64,000 nt of DNA from Novosphingobium sp. Leaf2 (GCF_001421325.1 NZ_LMJY01000019.1:124001-188000); one strand, 5' to 3'. Positions 1-8,799 are shown, counted from the stretch's first letter. Notes: generated by a model not told the origin, from the letters alone. Program-made: numbers and translations.

Positions 1-2
1 AG

Positions 3-107
3 GAACTGGCGCTGCGAAAGGGTGCGCCAGGCATGAAGATAGCGGGTCATGCAGGCGCGATGACAGCCGCATTTCCGGGTGTCGAGCGCGAAGGCCGCTG
101 GCAGTGA
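3..107 (+). CDS. C-terminal end of an unrecognised protein (cut by window edge)
   Basis: An open frame runs from the first bases of the window to a TGA at 105-107 and gives 34 residues ending in EGRWQ. The start lies outside the window. The fragment is Ala/Gly rich and carries no motif I can assign. It lies 66 bases before dapB on the same strand and could be the last gene of an operon leading into it. The reading frame is only weakly supported because the piece is so short. Confidence 0.35.
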   Translation, partial: ELALRKGAPGMKIAGHAGAMTAAFPGVEREGRWQ

Positions 108-173
108 ACGGATGACGATCTTGCGGATGCCGGCCACCCCCGCCATGAGGCCGGCATTGAACGGAGACGGCAC

Positions 174-902
174 GTGGCGCGAATCGGGATTATCGGCAGT
201 CAGGGGCGCATGGGCCAGGCGATCGCGGCGGCCATTGCCGATGCGGGCGAGGATTTCACCGGCGGCGTCGACAAGGACGGCGACGTCAGCGCGGTAGCCG
301 GCATAGCCGACATCCTGATCGACTTTTCGAGCCCCGCCGCGCTGGAGGCCAACCTTGATGCGGCGATGGCGGCGGGCGTGCCCATCGTCATCGGCACCAC
401 CGGACTGGAAGAGCGCCACCACTGGCTGATAGACGCCGCGTCGCAAACCATCCCGGTGCTGCAGACCGGCAACACGTCGCTGGGCGTAACCCTGCTGGCG
501 CATCTGGTTCGCGAAGCCGCCGCGCGCCTGGGAGACGACTGGGATATCGAGATCGTGGAGACGCACCACCGCATGAAAGTGGATGCGCCGTCCGGCACCG
601 CGCTGCTGCTGGGCGAAGCGGCGGCACAGGGACGCGGGCTGCCGCTGGCGGACAACGCCGTGCGCGGACGCGACGGGATTACCGGGCAGCGCGAGGCCGG
701 GACGATCGGCTTCGCCTCCTTGCGCGGCGGTAGCGTGGCGGGCGATCACACCGTCCATTTCCTGGCCGACAATGAGCGGTTGTCCCTGTCGCACCTGGCG
801 GAAAACCGGGGTATCTTTGCCAAGGGCGCCGTGCGCGCGGCGCAGTGGCTGCTGGGCCGTGAGCCGGGCCGCTATACGATGCCGCAGGTGCTTGGCCTTT
901 GA
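174..902 (+). CDS. dapB: 4-hydroxy-tetrahydrodipicolinate reductase DapB
   Basis: A cytoplasmic enzyme that reduces hydroxy-tetrahydrodipicolinate with NAD(P)H in the diaminopimelate/lysine pathway. It is 242 residues, slightly shorter than the roughly 270 usual in enterobacteria. The N-terminal dinucleotide fold has the GIIGSQGRMG glycine motif at residues 5-14. The family signature around ETHHRMKVDAPSGT (129-142) supplies the catalytic His131 and Lys135. The GTG start is chosen because it follows a GGAGA ribosome-binding site at suitable spacing and begins directly at the MARIGIIG strand. Its TGA overlaps the TTG start of nth in TTGA, so the two are probably co-translated. dapE of the same pathway lies 2.5 kb away on the other strand. 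Confidence 0.96.
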   Translation: MARIGIIGSQGRMGQAIAAAIADAGEDFTGGVDKDGDVSAVAGIADILIDFSSPAALEANLDAAMAAGVPIVIGTTGLEERHHWLIDAASQTIPVLQTGNTSLGVTLLAHLVREAAARLGDDWDIEIVETHHRMKVDAPSGTALLLGEAAAQGRGLPLADNAVRGRDGITGQREAGTIGFASLRGGSVAGDHTVHFLADNERLSLSHLAENRGIFAKGAVRAAQWLLGREPGRYTMPQVLGL

Positions 903-1552
903 AAAAGGCGGACATATTCGAATTCTTCCGCCGCCTGGCAGAGGCCAATCCGGCACCGGAAACCGAGCTGGCGTTCGGCAATAGCTATCAGTTGCTGGTC
1001 GCCGTCACATTGTCTGCGCAGTCAACCGATGTCGGCGTGAACAAGGCTACGCGCGCGCTGTTTCAAGACGTTAAAACACCCGCGCAGATGGTGGCGCTGG
1101 GCGAAGATGGCCTGAAGGCGCACATCAAGACCATCGGCCTGTTCAACACCAAGGCAAAGAACGTCATCGCCCTGTCGCGCATCCTGGTGGAGCAGCACGG
1201 CGGCGAGGTGCCCGCAGACCGCGAAGCCCTCGTCGCGCTGCCCGGCGTGGGCCGCAAGACCGCCAACGTAGTGATGAACTGTGCGTTCGGCGCGGAAACC
1301 TTCGCGGTGGATACCCATATCTTCCGGGTCGGCAACCGCACCGGTCTTGCCAAGGGGAAGACTCCGCTGGCGGTGGAACTGCAGCTGGAAAAGAAAGTGC
1401 CCGCGCCGTTTCGCGTGGGCGCACATCACTGGCTGATCCTGCACGGACGCTACATCTGCAAGGCGCGCACGCCCGAATGCTGGCGCTGCCCGGTCGTTGA
1501 CTTGTGCGCGTTCAAGGCCAAAGTGCTGGAGCCGAAAAAGACGACGGCCTGA
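899..1552 (+). CDS. nth: Endonuclease III (DNA glycosylase/AP lyase)
   Basis: Base-excision repair glycosylase/AP lyase that removes oxidised pyrimidines; 217 residues, the normal size. The helix-hairpin-helix LPGVGRK ends in catalytic Lys120, followed by Asp138 in AVDTH. The C-terminal [4Fe-4S] loop has Cys187, Cys194, Cys197 and Cys203 in C-x6-C-x2-C-x5-C. These positions match the E. coli enzyme as I recall its numbering. The start is a TTG overlapping the dapB stop by four bases, which implies translational coupling. The dapB-nth pairing is a matter of genome organisation, not a shared pathway. Confidence 0.96.
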   Translation: MKKADIFEFFRRLAEANPAPETELAFGNSYQLLVAVTLSAQSTDVGVNKATRALFQDVKTPAQMVALGEDGLKAHIKTIGLFNTKAKNVIALSRILVEQHGGEVPADREALVALPGVGRKTANVVMNCAFGAETFAVDTHIFRVGNRTGLAKGKTPLAVELQLEKKVPAPFRVGAHHWLILHGRYICKARTPECWRCPVVDLCAFKAKVLEPKKTTA

Positions 1553-1609
1553 CGCGGGGCGGGAACGATTACCCCTGCCGAAACGTCGCACACGGGAGAG
1601 GATCGCGCC

Positions 1610-2002
1610 ATGAACATACGCCCTGCCGCGCTGCTGCTTACGCCCCTTGCGCTGGCCGCCTGCACGCCGGACAATCCCGCCAACACGCCGCCGCCCGCCC
1701 CCGCCGCCACGCAGATCGGCGCGGCCGTGGACTGCCTGTCCGTCACCCGCTTCAACAACACACGCATCCGCGATGACCGGACGATCGATTTCTTCGGCGG
1801 CGCCGGCAATCAGATCTGGCGCGTAACGATGCCCAACGGCTGTCCGGGCCTGAAATCAGCCGGCACGTTCAGCTACGAAACCTCACTGACTCAGCTGTGC
1901 AAGCAGGACATCATCTATCCGCTTCAGCAGCTGGGCGGATCCTACCAGCGCATGGGCGGCTGCGGCATGGGTGCTTTCGTGCCGGTTAAGCTGGCCAAAT
2001 AA
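1610..2002 (+). CDS. Small putative lipoprotein, function unknown
   Basis: 130 residues with a lipoprotein signal peptide: a hydrophobic stretch ends in LALAAC, making Cys18 the likely lipidation site. A Pro/Ala-rich linker follows, then a globular part of about 95 residues with several cysteines (CLSV, CPGL, LCKQ, GGCGM) that could form disulfides in the periplasm. The ATG follows a GGAGAGGAT site. I do not recognise the domain. Similar small lipoproteins with a cysteine-containing periplasmic part are common in sphingomonads. It lies downstream of nth on the same strand and convergent with the symporter gene. Confidence 0.8.
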   Translation: MNIRPAALLLTPLALAACTPDNPANTPPPAPAATQIGAAVDCLSVTRFNNTRIRDDRTIDFFGGAGNQIWRVTMPNGCPGLKSAGTFSYETSLTQLCKQDIIYPLQQLGGSYQRMGGCGMGAFVPVKLAK

Positions 2003-2008
2003 GGCCGG

Positions 2009-3328
2009 TCAGCCGTCGTACTGCGCCGGGTCCACGTTCAACCCGCGCCGTCCGTCCGCCGCCGTGTGCGCGGGCGCATGCGGCACATCGGCATCGGGGT
2101 TCATCAGCGGCTGAAGCATCCCTTCCGAACGGGTAATGACGGCGGTGGCCACTGCATTGCCGACCACGTTGGTGGCAGACCGGCCCATATCCAGGAATGT
2201 ATCGACGCCCAGCAGCAGCGCGATGCCTTCCACCGGCAAACCGAACTGGGTGAGCGTGGCGGCGATCACCACCAGGCTGGCGCGTGGCACCCCGGCGATG
2301 CCCTTAGAACTGACCATCAGCGTCAGCAGCATCAGGATCTGGGTGCCGATCGGCACGTGAATGCCATAAGCCTGCGCGATGAAGATCGACGCAAAGCTCA
2401 TGTAGATCATCGAGCCATCGAGATTGAAGCTGTAACCCAGCGGCAGGATGAAGCCTGAAATCCGGCGCGGCACGCCAAAGCGGTCAAGCTGCTCGAACAA
2501 CTTGGGCAGCCCGGCCTCGGACGAGGCAGTGGAGAAGCTGAGCAGCAGCGGTTCGCGAATGTAGCGAAACAGCGTGATGACCCGGCGGCCCAGGAACAAG
2601 CCACCCACGCAAAACAGCAGCACCCACAACAGGAACATGGCGAAGTAAAATTCGCTGACCAGCACACCGTAGGTCACGATGATACCCAGCCCACGCGTGG
2701 CGATCACCGCCGCCAGCGCGCCAAATACGGCGAACGGGGCAAAGCGCATGACGTAGCCGGTCACCTGGAGCATCAGTTCGGCGAGCGCTTCCGTGCCACG
2801 CACGATCGGCGCGCCTTTCTCACCGATGGCGGTCAGGCCCACGCCCACGAACAGGGAAAACACCAGGATCTGCAAGATGTTGTTCTGCGCCATCGCCTGG
2901 ATCGGGCTGGCGGGAAACACCTCCAGGATGAAGTGGCGCAAGCTCAGTTCAGCAGTGTCCAGATCGCCAAGGTCGCTGGCACGCTCCAGCCCCACGCCGA
3001 CGCCGGGCTTGAACAGGTTCACCAGCAGCAGGCCGAGGCTGAGCGAGATCAGGCTGGCCGTCAGGAACCAGCCCAGCGCCTTGCCGCCGATGCGGCCCAG
3101 CGCCGCACTGTCGCCCATGCCGGCGATGCCGGTGACGATGGTGGAGAACACCAGCGGCGCCAGGATCATCTTGATGAGCTTCAAGAAAACATCGGGCAGC
3201 AGGCGCAGGTAATCGGCCCAGGCGGCTATCCGCGGGTCGCCATCGGGCAGCACGGCGTGCATGCCCCCGCCCACCACGATGCCCAGCGCCATGCCGATAA
3301 GGATGTAAAGCGTCAGCCGCCTGCCCAT
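2009..3328 (-). CDS. Dicarboxylate/amino acid:cation symporter (DAACS family)
   Basis: Inner-membrane secondary transporter of the GltP/DctA family, 439 residues with about eight membrane segments plus two re-entrant loops. The start is placed at MGRRLTLYIL, the first helix; the frame is open further upstream but only in the shadow of dapE. Family hallmarks are visible: SFNLDGSMIYM in the seventh helix region and SSKGIAGVPRASLV in the second hairpin. The substrate (C4-dicarboxylate, glutamate or aspartate, with Na+ or H+) cannot be decided by eye. The last 30 residues are hydrophilic. It lies downstream of dapE on the same strand, separated by an inverted repeat. Confidence 0.9.
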   Translation of the reverse strand: MGRRLTLYILIGMALGIVVGGGMHAVLPDGDPRIAAWADYLRLLPDVFLKLIKMILAPLVFSTIVTGIAGMGDSAALGRIGGKALGWFLTASLISLSLGLLLVNLFKPGVGVGLERASDLGDLDTAELSLRHFILEVFPASPIQAMAQNNILQILVFSLFVGVGLTAIGEKGAPIVRGTEALAELMLQVTGYVMRFAPFAVFGALAAVIATRGLGIIVTYGVLVSEFYFAMFLLWVLLFCVGGLFLGRRVITLFRYIREPLLLSFSTASSEAGLPKLFEQLDRFGVPRRISGFILPLGYSFNLDGSMIYMSFASIFIAQAYGIHVPIGTQILMLLTLMVSSKGIAGVPRASLVVIAATLTQFGLPVEGIALLLGVDTFLDMGRSATNVVGNAVATAVITRSEGMLQPLMNPDADVPHAPAHTAADGRRGLNVDPAQYDG

Positions 3329-3361
3329 GATACCTCGTAATGAAATTGCCGCAGAACCTAA

Positions 3362-3387
3362 CATCGTTGCCAGCCCGGTCAACGATG
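3362..3387. repeat. 8-bp inverted repeat between dapE and symporter gene
   Basis: CATCGTTG and CAACGATG form a perfect 8-bp stem around a 10-base loop, in the 74-base gap downstream of dapE and upstream of the symporter start. It could be a weak terminator or an operator for the symporter gene. No T-run follows on either strand, so an operator or transcript-processing site is as likely. Confidence 0.4.
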
Positions 3388-3402
3388 GTGCCGCAGTTGT
3401 CT

Positions 3403-4563
3403 TTACCGCGCGGCGAGGGCTGCCAGCGTGACCCGGCGATAAATGCCCACCAGAGCTTCCAGATCGGCGATCGCCACAGCCTCGTCCCGCTTGTGCATCG
3501 TGGCATTGCACAGGCCGAACTCGATCACCGGCGACAGGTCCTTGAGGAACCGCGCGTCCGACGTGCCGCCGCTGGTGGACAGTTCCGGCTCCAGCCCCGT
3601 CTCGGCGCGGATGGCATCGGCGAGGATACTGGAAAACGCACCCGGCTGGGTCAGGAACGCCTCGCCGGAGATGACCGCGCGGGCGCTGCCGCCGTGGCGC
3701 CGGGCGATCTCCGCCACCCGGTCCGCCAGCCCCTGTCCGGTATGCAGGTCGTTGAAGCGGATAGACACGCGCGCGGCGGCCCTGGCCGGGATCACGTTGG
3801 TGGTGGGATTGCCGCACGACACGTCGGTAATCTCCAGATTGCTGGCCTGGAACCAGTCAGTGCCCTCGTCCAGCACCAGCGCGTCCAGCTCGGCCAGGAT
3901 CGCCACCAGCCTGGGAATCGGGTTGTCGGCCAGATGCGGGTACGCCACGTGGCCCTGCACGCCGTCCACGTCGATCCAGATGTTGACCGACCCGCGCCGG
4001 CCCACTTTCATCACATCGCCCAGCCGGTTCACCGAAGTCGGCTCGCCCACCAGGCACAAGTCCGGGATTTCGCCGCGTTCGCGCATCAGGTCGATCAGCG
4101 CCAGCGTGCCGTAGCGGGCGGGGCCTTCCTCGTCCCCGGTGATCACGAAGCTGACGGTCCCGGCCTCCGCCGGCACTTGCCCGGCGGCGGCCACCATCGC
4201 CGCGATCGAACCCTTCATGTCCACAGCGCCCCGCCCATACAGCAGGTCGCCCCGCCTTTCGGGCGCGAACGCGTCGCTGGTCCATCCGTCACCGGGCGGC
4301 ACTACATCCAGATGGCCGGCAAACGCGAAGTGGCGCGCGCCTTCCGGACCGCGCCGCACCGCGAACAGGTTCTCCACCGGCCCGTCAGGCGCCTCGCCCG
4401 CTACAAAGCGGGTGACCGCGAAGCCGAGCGGGGCCAGCTGGCTCTCCAGACAATCGAACACCGATCCGGTAGCCGGCGTGACGCTGGGACAGGCGATAAG
4501 CGCCTCGGCAAGATCGACGACGTTGGCCGCCAGGGGTATGATGTCGGACATGGCAGCGCGCAT
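3403..4563 (-). CDS. dapE: Succinyl-diaminopimelate desuccinylase DapE
   Basis: Zinc metallopeptidase of the M20 family that hydrolyses N-succinyl-LL-diaminopimelate in lysine/peptidoglycan synthesis; 386 residues from this start. Metal-site motifs appear in order: GHLDVVPPGD (His), GRGAVDMKGS (bridging Asp), TGDEEGPA (catalytic and metal Glu), VGEPTS, and a C-terminal MHKRDE His. A second ATG at 4551 (MSDIIPLA) is equally possible; neither has a clear ribosome-binding site. It is divergent from the broken cupin gene, with only 45 bases between the starts. Together with dapB it gives two steps of the same pathway in this window. Confidence 0.95.
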   Translation of the reverse strand: MRAAMSDIIPLAANVVDLAEALIACPSVTPATGSVFDCLESQLAPLGFAVTRFVAGEAPDGPVENLFAVRRGPEGARHFAFAGHLDVVPPGDGWTSDAFAPERRGDLLYGRGAVDMKGSIAAMVAAAGQVPAEAGTVSFVITGDEEGPARYGTLALIDLMRERGEIPDLCLVGEPTSVNRLGDVMKVGRRGSVNIWIDVDGVQGHVAYPHLADNPIPRLVAILAELDALVLDEGTDWFQASNLEITDVSCGNPTTNVIPARAAARVSIRFNDLHTGQGLADRVAEIARRHGGSARAVISGEAFLTQPGAFSSILADAIRAETGLEPELSTSGGTSDARFLKDLSPVIEFGLCNATMHKRDEAVAIADLEALVGIYRRVTLAALAAR

Positions 4564-4608
4564 CGCACAAGCCGCGCGCGAAGGCTATACACAAGGAAGG
4601 AGTGGCCG

Positions 4609-5069
4609 ATGCCCAAACTCGATCTGGCGACCATCCCGCAAACCAACGCCACCGGCTATCCGGCGCCGTTCGATGCCGCCGTCCAGGGCCGCTGGTATTG
4701 CCGCCTGGCGCCAGCGGATGGGCTGAGCGCCCTGCGCGCCAGCCATGTCGTGCTCAAGCCCGGCGCCTGGTCCAGCCAGCGCCACTGGCACGACGAGGAG
4801 GACGAATTTCTCGTGATGCTGACGGCGAGGCGGTGCTGGTGGAGGATGAGGGGCGCACCATCCTGAAACCCGGCGACGTGTGCGCTTGGGCGATGGGTGT
4901 GGCGAACGGCCACCACCTCATCAACGAAAGCACTGCCGACTGCACCTTCATCGCGATGAGCGCGGGCAATGCCAAAGGCGGTGGCGGCTATGCCGACATC
5001 AACATGAAGTTTCGTGGCGGCTACTTTCACAAGGACGGCACGCCCTATCCGCCCAAGCAGGGCGGCTGA
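4609..5069 (+). pseudogene. Cupin-domain protein, interrupted by a one-base frameshift
   Basis: An ATG after a strong AAGGAAGGAG site opens a cupin-like protein, with RHWHDEEDEFLVML carrying the first metal motif. At about 4821 the frame is lost. The continuation, DGEAVLVEDEG then ILKPGDVCAWAMG and ending PPKQGG, lies in the next frame up to a TGA at 5069. Restoring a single G between 4821 and 4822 (CTG-GAC) rejoins both halves into one protein of about 153 residues with no other defect. The perfect codon sense on both sides points to a very recent deletion or an assembly error. In frame as written the product would stop at 4866. Function unknown; cupins of this kind are often small sugar- or metal-binding proteins. 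Confidence 0.85.
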
Positions 5070-5079
5070 GACGCGCCCG

Positions 5080-5928
5080 TCAGGCCAGCGCCTTGTCCAG
5101 CATCTGCGCCAGGCGCAGGCCTGCGCGCTCAATGCGCTCGTCGATGATAGGAATGGCCTGCTCGGTCGCCGCGTTGGTCCACACCACCTTTTGCGGTTCC
5201 TTGACGTTGCACGGCAGGGTGCCGCCGAACGCGGCCGGGTACAGGAAATCGCGGCTAACCTGCCAGCTTTCGCGCGCCCAGTCCTCAACCCCGCCGGTCG
5301 CCAGCCGTGCCTTCTCCGCCGGGGTATAGACCCGCACCAGCGGCGGGCGGGCGGACGTGATGGCACGTTCGGCCAGTACCCCGTCCCAGATCGAATGCAG
5401 ATTGCGCCCAGGCGCAATGCCGTAATCGGCCTTAACCGCGTTGGCGCCCTGATCCTCGTTCTCCCCCACATGCAGGGGCTGGTGAATATCGCCGACGAAG
5501 TGGACCAGGAACGCCAGCGATTCCAGCCGCAGCACCGGTGCCAGCTTGCGATCCGCCAGCAAACGCGCGTCGCGCACGATCTGGTCGGTTGCGCACATCC
5601 CGTCGCGGCAGTTGCGCTTGAGGTCGAAGACGCCGCACACCGGCTGGTCGTGGTAGTGCCAGGCGTTCTGATACGCCCAGCGCCACCGCTCGCCCTTGAT
5701 GCAGTCAGGCCACGTCGCTGCATCTTCGATCGTGCGCATGGAGCAGGCGGGCGTGTCCATTTCCTTTTCATGCGCCAGCAGGCGGCGGATCGCGACGCGG
5801 GTCTGCGGCTTCACGTTGGCCATGGCGATCGCCGCCACGGTGCGATGCCCCAGCGCGCCCCAGGCCATCGCCGGGCCGGACAGCAGCGTCGCCGCCAGGG
5901 CGAGCAACAGGGCCAGGCGGCGCATCAT
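5080..5928 (-). CDS. S1/P1-type nuclease, secreted
   Basis: Zinc-dependent, probably periplasmic, single-strand nuclease/3'-nucleotidase of the S1/P1 family, 282 residues. A signal peptide ends AMA before Trp23-Gly-Ala-Leu-Gly-His. In this family the mature N-terminal Trp and the His five residues later are zinc ligands, so cleavage here fits exactly. Further ligands are seen in DAATWPD, AWHYHD, LVHFVGDIHQPLH and NLHSIWD. The first ATG of a Met-Met pair is used. It overlaps the stop of the GST gene in ATGA and is probably translated from the same message. Confidence 0.93.
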   Translation of the reverse strand: MMRRLALLLALAATLLSGPAMAWGALGHRTVAAIAMANVKPQTRVAIRRLLAHEKEMDTPACSMRTIEDAATWPDCIKGERWRWAYQNAWHYHDQPVCGVFDLKRNCRDGMCATDQIVRDARLLADRKLAPVLRLESLAFLVHFVGDIHQPLHVGENEDQGANAVKADYGIAPGRNLHSIWDGVLAERAITSARPPLVRVYTPAEKARLATGGVEDWARESWQVSRDFLYPAAFGGTLPCNVKEPQKVVWTNAATEQAIPIIDERIERAGLRLAQMLDKALA

Positions 5929-6590
5929 GCCACCGGCTTTTCGAACTGTTCGATCACCCAGTCCTCTGACTCGGCGGCGGCGATCCAACCCTGCATCCAT
6001 TCATGTTCCCACACTGCCTGCATGTACGCCTGCGCGAAGCCCGGCACGCCAATGCCATAGGTCAGGAACCGGCTGACGACCGGGGCATAGAACACGTCCG
6101 CCGCGCCAAAGGTGCCGAACAGGAACGGGCCGCCCTTGCCGAAGCGGGCCCGGGCCTCTGCCCACAACGTCAGGATGCGCACGATATCGGCGCGGGTTGC
6201 ATCATCAAGGCCCGGCAACGTCACGCGGGCGCGGATGTTCATCGGGCAGGCGCGCCGCAGCGCGAGGTAGCTGGAATGCATTTCCGCCACCATCGAGCGA
6301 GCCATCGCGCGCGCGGCATCGCCCTTGGGCCAGAACCGGTCGCGCCCCACCTTGTCGGCCAGATAATCGACGATCGCCAGACTGTCCCACACCACGGCGT
6401 CGCCATCCCACAGGATCGGCACTTTGCCCTGGCTGGGGGCCAGATCGTCGGACGCCTTCTTGAACGCCTCCCACTCCTCGCCATAAAGCGGGACGGTGAT
6501 CTCGTCGAAGTGGAGACCGGATTGCTTGCAGGCCAGCCAACCGCGCAGCGACCAGCTTGAGTAGTTCTTGTTGCCGATAATAAGCTTCAC
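5925..6590 (-). CDS. Glutathione S-transferase family protein
   Basis: Cytoplasmic GST-fold protein of 221 residues. The N-terminal thioredoxin-like domain starts NKNYSSWSLRGWL, where Ser11/Ser12 are candidates for activating glutathione. GKVPILWDG and VWDSLAIVDYLAD follow as the glutathione-binding cis-Pro and Ser elements. The C-terminal helical domain covers roughly residues 90-215. The substrate is unknown. It is the first gene of a two-gene unit with the S1/P1 nuclease (ATGA overlap). Nothing in the sequence suggests a shared function. Confidence 0.88.
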   Translation of the reverse strand: MKLIIGNKNYSSWSLRGWLACKQSGLHFDEITVPLYGEEWEAFKKASDDLAPSQGKVPILWDGDAVVWDSLAIVDYLADKVGRDRFWPKGDAARAMARSMVAEMHSSYLALRRACPMNIRARVTLPGLDDATRADIVRILTLWAEARARFGKGGPFLFGTFGAADVFYAPVVSRFLTYGIGVPGFAQAYMQAVWEHEWMQGWIAAAESEDWVIEQFEKPVA

Positions 6591-6659
6591 GGGCGGCGAT
6601 TCTCCGTTGCGCGAAAGCCGGACCTAAGCGGTGGCAACGGGCCTGTCGAGGCCGCCTTT

Positions 6660-7661
6660 TCAGAACAGGCGGGTCAGGCCGTAGAACAGCGCGCCGACAA
6701 GCGCACTTGCCGGGATGGTGACCACCCACGCCACGATCACGCGGCTCGCCACTGACCAGCGCACGGCGCTGGAACGGCGCGCGGCGCCGGTGCCGACGAT
6801 CGATCCGGTGATGGCGTGCGTGGTGGATACCGGGATGCCCATCGCGCTTGCCCCGAACACCACGATTGACCCGGCGGTGGAAGCGCAAAAGCCCGAATGG
6901 TGGTTCAGCTTGGTGAGCTTGGAGCCCATCGTCTTGATGATCTTCCACCCGCCCGACAGCGTGCCCAGCGAAATCGCGGTGTAGCAGGACAGTACCACCC
7001 AGTGCGGTACGTGGAAGCCCCCGCTCATGTGCCCGGTGGAATAGAGCAGCACGGCAATGACGCCCATCGTCTTTTGCGCATCGTTGCCGCCGTGGCTGAT
7101 CGAATAGGCGGCGCTGGAAAACAGGTGCAGCGTCTTGAAAATGCCGTTGGAGCGACGCGGCGTGGTGCTCTTGAACAGCCAGCTGGTCAGCAGCATCAGC
7201 GCCATCGCCAGGATGAAGCCCAGGATCGGTGAGGCCACGATGGCGATCACGGTCTTGATCGTGCCCGAACTTTCGACCACCGCAAACCCGCCGTGGGCGA
7301 TGCCCGCGCCCAGCAGCCCACCAATCAGAGCGTGGCTGGAACTGGAAGGGATGCCCTTGATCCAGGTCAGCACATTCCAGAACATCGCCCCGATCAGCGC
7401 GCCGAACACCACGGCCGGGGTTACCGCATCCACCGAGATGATGCCCTTGCCCACCGTTTCAGCCACATGCAGGCCGACGAAAAAGTAGGCGAGAAAATTG
7501 CCGGCGGCCGCGAACAGCACCGCCAGTACGGGCGAGAGCAGCCGCGTGGCAACGACCGTGGCGATGGCATTGGCCGCGTCGTGCAACCCATTCAGGAAGT
7601 CGAACGCGAGCGCGAGCACGACCAGCCCGATCAGCAGCGGCAGGGCAAGGCTGTGGTCCAT
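6660..7661 (-). CDS. pit: Inorganic phosphate transporter, PiT family
   Basis: Low-affinity, cation-coupled phosphate permease of the inner membrane; 333 residues, about ten hydrophobic segments. The two inverted family repeats show their signatures: FDFLNGLHDAANAIAT near the N-terminus and SHGGNDAQKTMG in the middle. The start lies four bases beyond the stop of the DUF47 (PhoU-like) coding region, so the two are translationally linked. PiT with DUF47 is a common pairing in which the accessory protein is thought to modulate uptake. Confidence 0.94.
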   Translation of the reverse strand: MDHSLALPLLIGLVVLALAFDFLNGLHDAANAIATVVATRLLSPVLAVLFAAAGNFLAYFFVGLHVAETVGKGIISVDAVTPAVVFGALIGAMFWNVLTWIKGIPSSSSHALIGGLLGAGIAHGGFAVVESSGTIKTVIAIVASPILGFILAMALMLLTSWLFKSTTPRRSNGIFKTLHLFSSAAYSISHGGNDAQKTMGVIAVLLYSTGHMSGGFHVPHWVVLSCYTAISLGTLSGGWKIIKTMGSKLTKLNHHSGFCASTAGSIVVFGASAMGIPVSTTHAITGSIVGTGAARRSSAVRWSVASRVIVAWVVTIPASALVGALFYGLTRLF

Positions 7662-7665
7662 GAAA

Positions 7666-8799
7666 TCAGGAGTGATCGATGACCAGGCCGTCGATCTCGT
7701 TGGCGAGATCCTCGAAGCGATCGACCACCCGCTCCAGCCGCTTGAACATTTCCTGGCGTACGAAGAAGTGCATCGGATCGCTCAGGTCGGCCTTGAACAG
7801 CCGCTTTAGACCCGCTGCGTGGATTTCGTCGGCGTGCCCTTCCATGCGCACCAGCCGCTCGGTCAATTCGTGCAGGCGGTGCCCGTTGTCCCCGATCTTG
7901 CGCAGCAGCGGAATCGCCTCTGCAGTAAGCCGGGCGGCATCGACGATGATGGCCGCCATGTCGATCATCTCAGGCTCGAACGTGACCACTTCGTACAAAT
8001 CGCAGGCATTGGCCACCTGCTGCATTTCGTCGATGGCATCGTCCATCGCGTTGATCAGGCCGGTGATCGCCGAACGGTCGAACGGGGTCAGGAAGCTGCG
8101 GCGCACCGTCTGCAGCACTTCGCGGGTGATGTCGTCCGCGTCATGTTCGCGCTCGGCAATTTCGCGGATGTGCTGACCCCGGCCCGGTCCGCCCTGCGCC
8201 AGCCGCGCCAGCGCGTCGGCGCCCGCCACCAGCGTTCCTGCCTGTCTTTCGAACAAGTCGAAGAAGTTGCCCTGTTCGGGGAGCAGCTTCTGGAACCAGG
8301 CGAACATCGTGTTAATTCCCGTTTTTGTAGCGACCGTGCCGGCCACCGCGCCGAACAGGCGCGCAGGGCTGGCCGCGGCTCGAAATTCGCTCGCGCCGAA
8401 AGAACGGATAAGCGCGCGAAGGTCTTCCTCGTCAACTGCCTTGGCGGCATCGGCAAGGGAAAACCAGCGGCGTTCGCGTTGATGCTGTTCGTCCCAGGTG
8501 TCCAGTTCCTCCGTCACCGAGAACGGATAGACGTCCACGTCGGCCCATACCGACGCGCCGGACGCGCGCTGCTTGCGATAGCGGTATGAGCCCAACGGCA
8601 CCGGGCACGTTGCGCCGCGCACGCCCGCTTCCTCATGCGCTTCCTGTGCGGCGGCGGCGTGCGGCGCCATCCCCTTCATCAGTCCGCCCTTGGGAATGAC
8701 CCAGCGGCGCGACTGGCGCGAGGTTATCAGCAAAATCTGGATTGGCGCGTCCACGCTGGCGCCCAGCGTGCGATAGGGAAGAACGGCAATCTGGCGCAT
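7666..8799 (-). CDS. Nudix hydrolase fused in frame to DUF47 (PhoU-like) PiT accessory protein
   Basis: One uninterrupted frame of 377 codons covers two normally separate proteins. Residues 1-150 form a Nudix domain with WVIPKGG and a divergent Nudix box (about 38-60) in which the EE pair of EAHEEAGV is kept. A low-complexity Ala-rich stretch follows. From Met165 (codon at 8307) a complete DUF47/PhoU_div helical protein of 213 residues begins MFAWFQKLL. The first start, ATG at 8799, has a good GAAGGAG site. The DUF47 Met has only a weak GGGA about ten bases upstream, so an independent internal start is possible. Nudix hydrolases of this type often act on diphosphoinositol-like or nucleoside polyphosphates. 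Next to pit, a role in phosphate balance is plausible but inferred. Confidence 0.88.
   Translation of the reverse strand: MRQIAVLPYRTLGASVDAPIQILLITSRQSRRWVIPKGGLMKGMAPHAAAAQEAHEEAGVRGATCPVPLGSYRYRKQRASGASVWADVDVYPFSVTEELDTWDEQHQRERRWFSLADAAKAVDEEDLRALIRSFGASEFRAAASPARLFGAVAGTVATKTGINTMFAWFQKLLPEQGNFFDLFERQAGTLVAGADALARLAQGGPGRGQHIREIAEREHDADDITREVLQTVRRSFLTPFDRSAITGLINAMDDAIDEMQQVANACDLYEVVTFEPEMIDMAAIIVDAARLTAEAIPLLRKIGDNGHRLHELTERLVRMEGHADEIHAAGLKRLFKADLSDPMHFFVRQEMFKRLERVVDRFEDLANEIDGLVIDHS

Noticed and set aside
3340..4866. A 508-codon plus-strand open frame opposite dapE
   Set aside because: Only its last part (from 4609) codes for a cupin; the rest is the antisense shadow of dapE with high-GC, His/Arg-rich composition.
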